This document shows positions 61,823-64,000 of a stretch of 64,000 nt of DNA, one piece after another. The notes below the pieces were generated by a model. It did not search any database. It was not told where the DNA came from and saw only the letters and a program-made list of their open reading frames with translations. This DNA is from Ustulina deusta (lineage: Eukaryota; Ascomycota; Sordariomycetes; Xylariales; Xylariaceae), in contig JAJNNX010000005.1 of the NCBI GenBank assembly GCA_023159155.1, positions 186,001-250,000 on the forward strand. Direction: 5' to 3'. How positions within the stretch are numbered: position 1 is the stretch's first letter; every line of letters starts with the position of its first letter. Both the position numbers and the translations under genes were made by a program.

Positions 61823-64000
61823 AGTGCTATTCTGTCACGGGGCGGCGAAATATTTTACTGGTGAGATTGTATTGATTCTGTGTATGGATTCTATGGGTGT
61901 ATTAGGGCATGGCGAGTTCCATGTCATGGCGTTGATTGGCGTCCCTCTATACCCGGCAAGTTCTGGCGTCGACGCATCGGTTTTGAGGACGAAGGAGAAA
62001 AACATGGACCAGCATCATACCTTGGTTGTATAGCTAGTCATAGACATGGTGCCTATTCCATGACCATTGAGGCAATTAATATCTATTCATAATAATAAAA
62101 AATGCACACTTTGCATTGGCTTGTGAAGCATCTCCCCCTATATTCAGAAATTGAGGATTATACATCTAGGCAAATTTATTGTGAGGAGTTTATGTTTGGT
62201 GTCTTGCAATGTCATACAAGCTAGATACAGCAATTCCCATTACATCAAATGCAATGAACAAGTGTTTCTAGCCATGCTACTATGGCGAATCGGGAATGCA
62301 AAAGACAAAGCTGTTCGAGATGGTCGACGGCGCATTTCCTCCGGATATAGATCCGCGACATCATCTATCGAGATAAGCGAACCAATATCGGCCTGTGCTA
62401 CAACACCAACTTGCTTGCTAGAACCTTGCCTATCAACTGGGATGGATATCACCTACTAGGTACCTACTAGACTGCCGATCGCATTATTAGGTATATTATC
62501 GATTTAGCTAGATAATCGATGACTGGGATCATGGCTTCTCTAGATCGCGCTAAACACCTTGCATTACTGGATGGGCTCAAGGTTTAGTAACCTGCCTATG
62601 CATAATAGCCCTAACTACCGCCGTGGAGGTCGTTGACACCATGTTCCCGCCTTGGTTCAGGTGAGTTTGGGTGGGCAGGAGATGACGAGTACGAGGTCGT
62701 TAGGTGTTCCTCAATGCGACACAGGTTGACGCTGCAAGGTGTTTGAAGCGCAGAGTAACGGCAGGCTATCGCAACTAATGCACTCGTCTAGACACGGCGC
62801 CATTGACGGGTGCTTGGAGCTATGGTTGGCCTCACGCCACTGACATGGAGCGGCTTCGAGAAGGTTGGTACGCCTCATCGCCGGTGCACTATCAGAGGCT
62901 ATGCGCGCCTGCTTTCCGCCGCCAGCGGTCCGCCGTGAAGGGTGCTGAGTCGGCTGTCGTCGTAAGCTTGACGGGAGTTTCTCCCACGTCGTCAATGCCC
63001 GCGTTGGGAAACCTGCGCACGGGAAGCTTAGATTGCCTGGTTAGGCTGGGTTCATGGTTGCTGCATCGCTCCCCGCGGCGGCACTTGAAGACACCTACCT
63101 GGCCGTGAACACGTGTTTGGTGAGCGACACCTCATCACAGGCAATTTAGCAGTCGACGTCTCGAACGGGAGGGTGTGCTGGGCTTGGAGCTGGGGACTCA
63201 GTCGAGTTCCCCGGACCGACGGGGTGACTGTGTGCTGATGTGATGTTCGGGTAGGATGGTACTGAAGTAGGTAGGCTACCTAGGTAGGTAGACAATGCTC
63301 GCTCGCTCTCCGTACCGTGGATCCCCGACAATGTCCGAGCCGACGTTATTGGTGATGCCACCTGCGGCCAGAACTGCGGCGACCAATCGCTGCAATGGAG
63401 CATGTCCGCCAAACCCCGAGAGAATTATTTTGAAGGGGGCGTGATCTATGTTGTATTACCAAAGCTTGTCTCTCTCTACTGTATGTCTTGTCATGGTCAG
63501 CCTGCTGCTAGATAGTACCATTGCCAAGGATGCCAAACTATCGTCGAGATACTAGTATAACTAGCAATGGCGACAAGAAGCCCGCGCAGAAATAGTGCAA
63601 GTCGCTCTGAGGTTACGCCTCACTGTTCTGACACGGAGTTTCGTACTCAGCCTGCCCAATCCCGAGGGAGGCCACCTACTTCGTGACAATCTTACACAGT
63701 GAACTGTGATGCTTCCCTCACTGCTTACGCTGTTCGGAATACGATGGCGGATTATTCAGGCTATCGAATTGGTATTGAAAGCTGTTAGGCACCAGTTTTG
63801 CGCCTTCTCGAGTACGGCGTATAGATTCTTCGCTTTCTGCACGTGGATGACAGGGAGGGCGCGGCCAGCTACGATTAATTGCTTCATCACCGCTACATAG
63901 AGCCAATTGCAGACAACTCTAGTGTAGACAACCAAAAAAACACTGCTTTGGCTACCTATTTTGGGTGCTTGATTACTACAATACGACATGCGCTACCCAG
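61823..64000. other. 3' flank, no gene recognised
   Basis: After the TPX2-like stop codon no supported gene is present to the end of the window. An open frame at about 62,830-63,108 (plus) and one at 63,146-63,412 (minus) show no family likeness. A TAGGTACCTA-type cluster lies at 63,266-63,292. A gene truncated by the window edge cannot be excluded. Confidence 0.45.

Noticed and set aside
1..64000. Transposons, CRISPR arrays, rRNA genes, secondary-metabolite cluster
   Set aside because: No reverse transcriptase, transposase, polyketide synthase, NRPS or rDNA sequence was recognised, and no regularly spaced repeats of CRISPR type. The genes are eukaryotic and intron-bearing.

Overview
The window looks like nuclear DNA of a filamentous ascomycete (Pezizomycotina, probably Sordariomycetes). 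Genes are split by short introns (49-282 bases) with GTRNGT donors, CTAAC-type branch sites and YAG acceptors. They include lineage markers such as a 2EXR protein, an Ecl1-like zinc protein, DASH subunit Dad2 and a long fungal shugoshin. The species cannot be named from the sequence alone. I rebuilt exon chains by hand; in every spliced gene the reading phases close exactly across all introns.

Layout. 1-3.6 kb is non-coding or decayed, with a tRNA-like fragment and an all-transition direct repeat. 3.6-12.6 kb is a housekeeping block: 2EXR protein (-), Det1-like histidine phosphatase (-), PRKRIP1-family splicing factor (+), chaperonin subunit CCT3 (-) and an acidic protein of unknown function (-). 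15.4-16.9 kb holds a class II aldolase/adducin-fold protein (+). From 16.9 to 44 kb the DNA is very gene-poor: the only firm gene is an Ecl1-like protein at 27.3 kb, with one spliced candidate at 39.7 kb and a few orphan ORFs. 44-50.7 kb carries the nuclear export receptor CRM1 (-, ten exons) and alanine-glyoxylate aminotransferase (-). 53.4-61.8 kb carries retromer subunit VPS29 (+), shugoshin (-), DASH subunit Dad2 (+) and a protein with TPX2-like motifs (+). The last 2.2 kb shows no gene.

Functional links. Shugoshin and Dad2 share a 578-base divergent promoter, and the TPX2-like gene follows Dad2, so three probable chromosome-segregation genes sit side by side. The other genes are conserved housekeeping functions (splicing, protein folding, nuclear export, glycine/glyoxylate metabolism, endosomal recycling) with no obvious shared pathway. 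Intergenic DNA is littered with short TAGGTACCTA / CCTACCTA-type motifs. I found no intact transposon, rRNA, functional tRNA, CRISPR array or secondary-metabolite cluster.

I did not find a clearly new multi-gene system. The best leads are the segregation-gene trio, a CRM1 with threonine at the leptomycin-reactive position, a small spliced candidate gene below an inverted pair of forkhead-type motifs, and the 27-kb gene-poor stretch.
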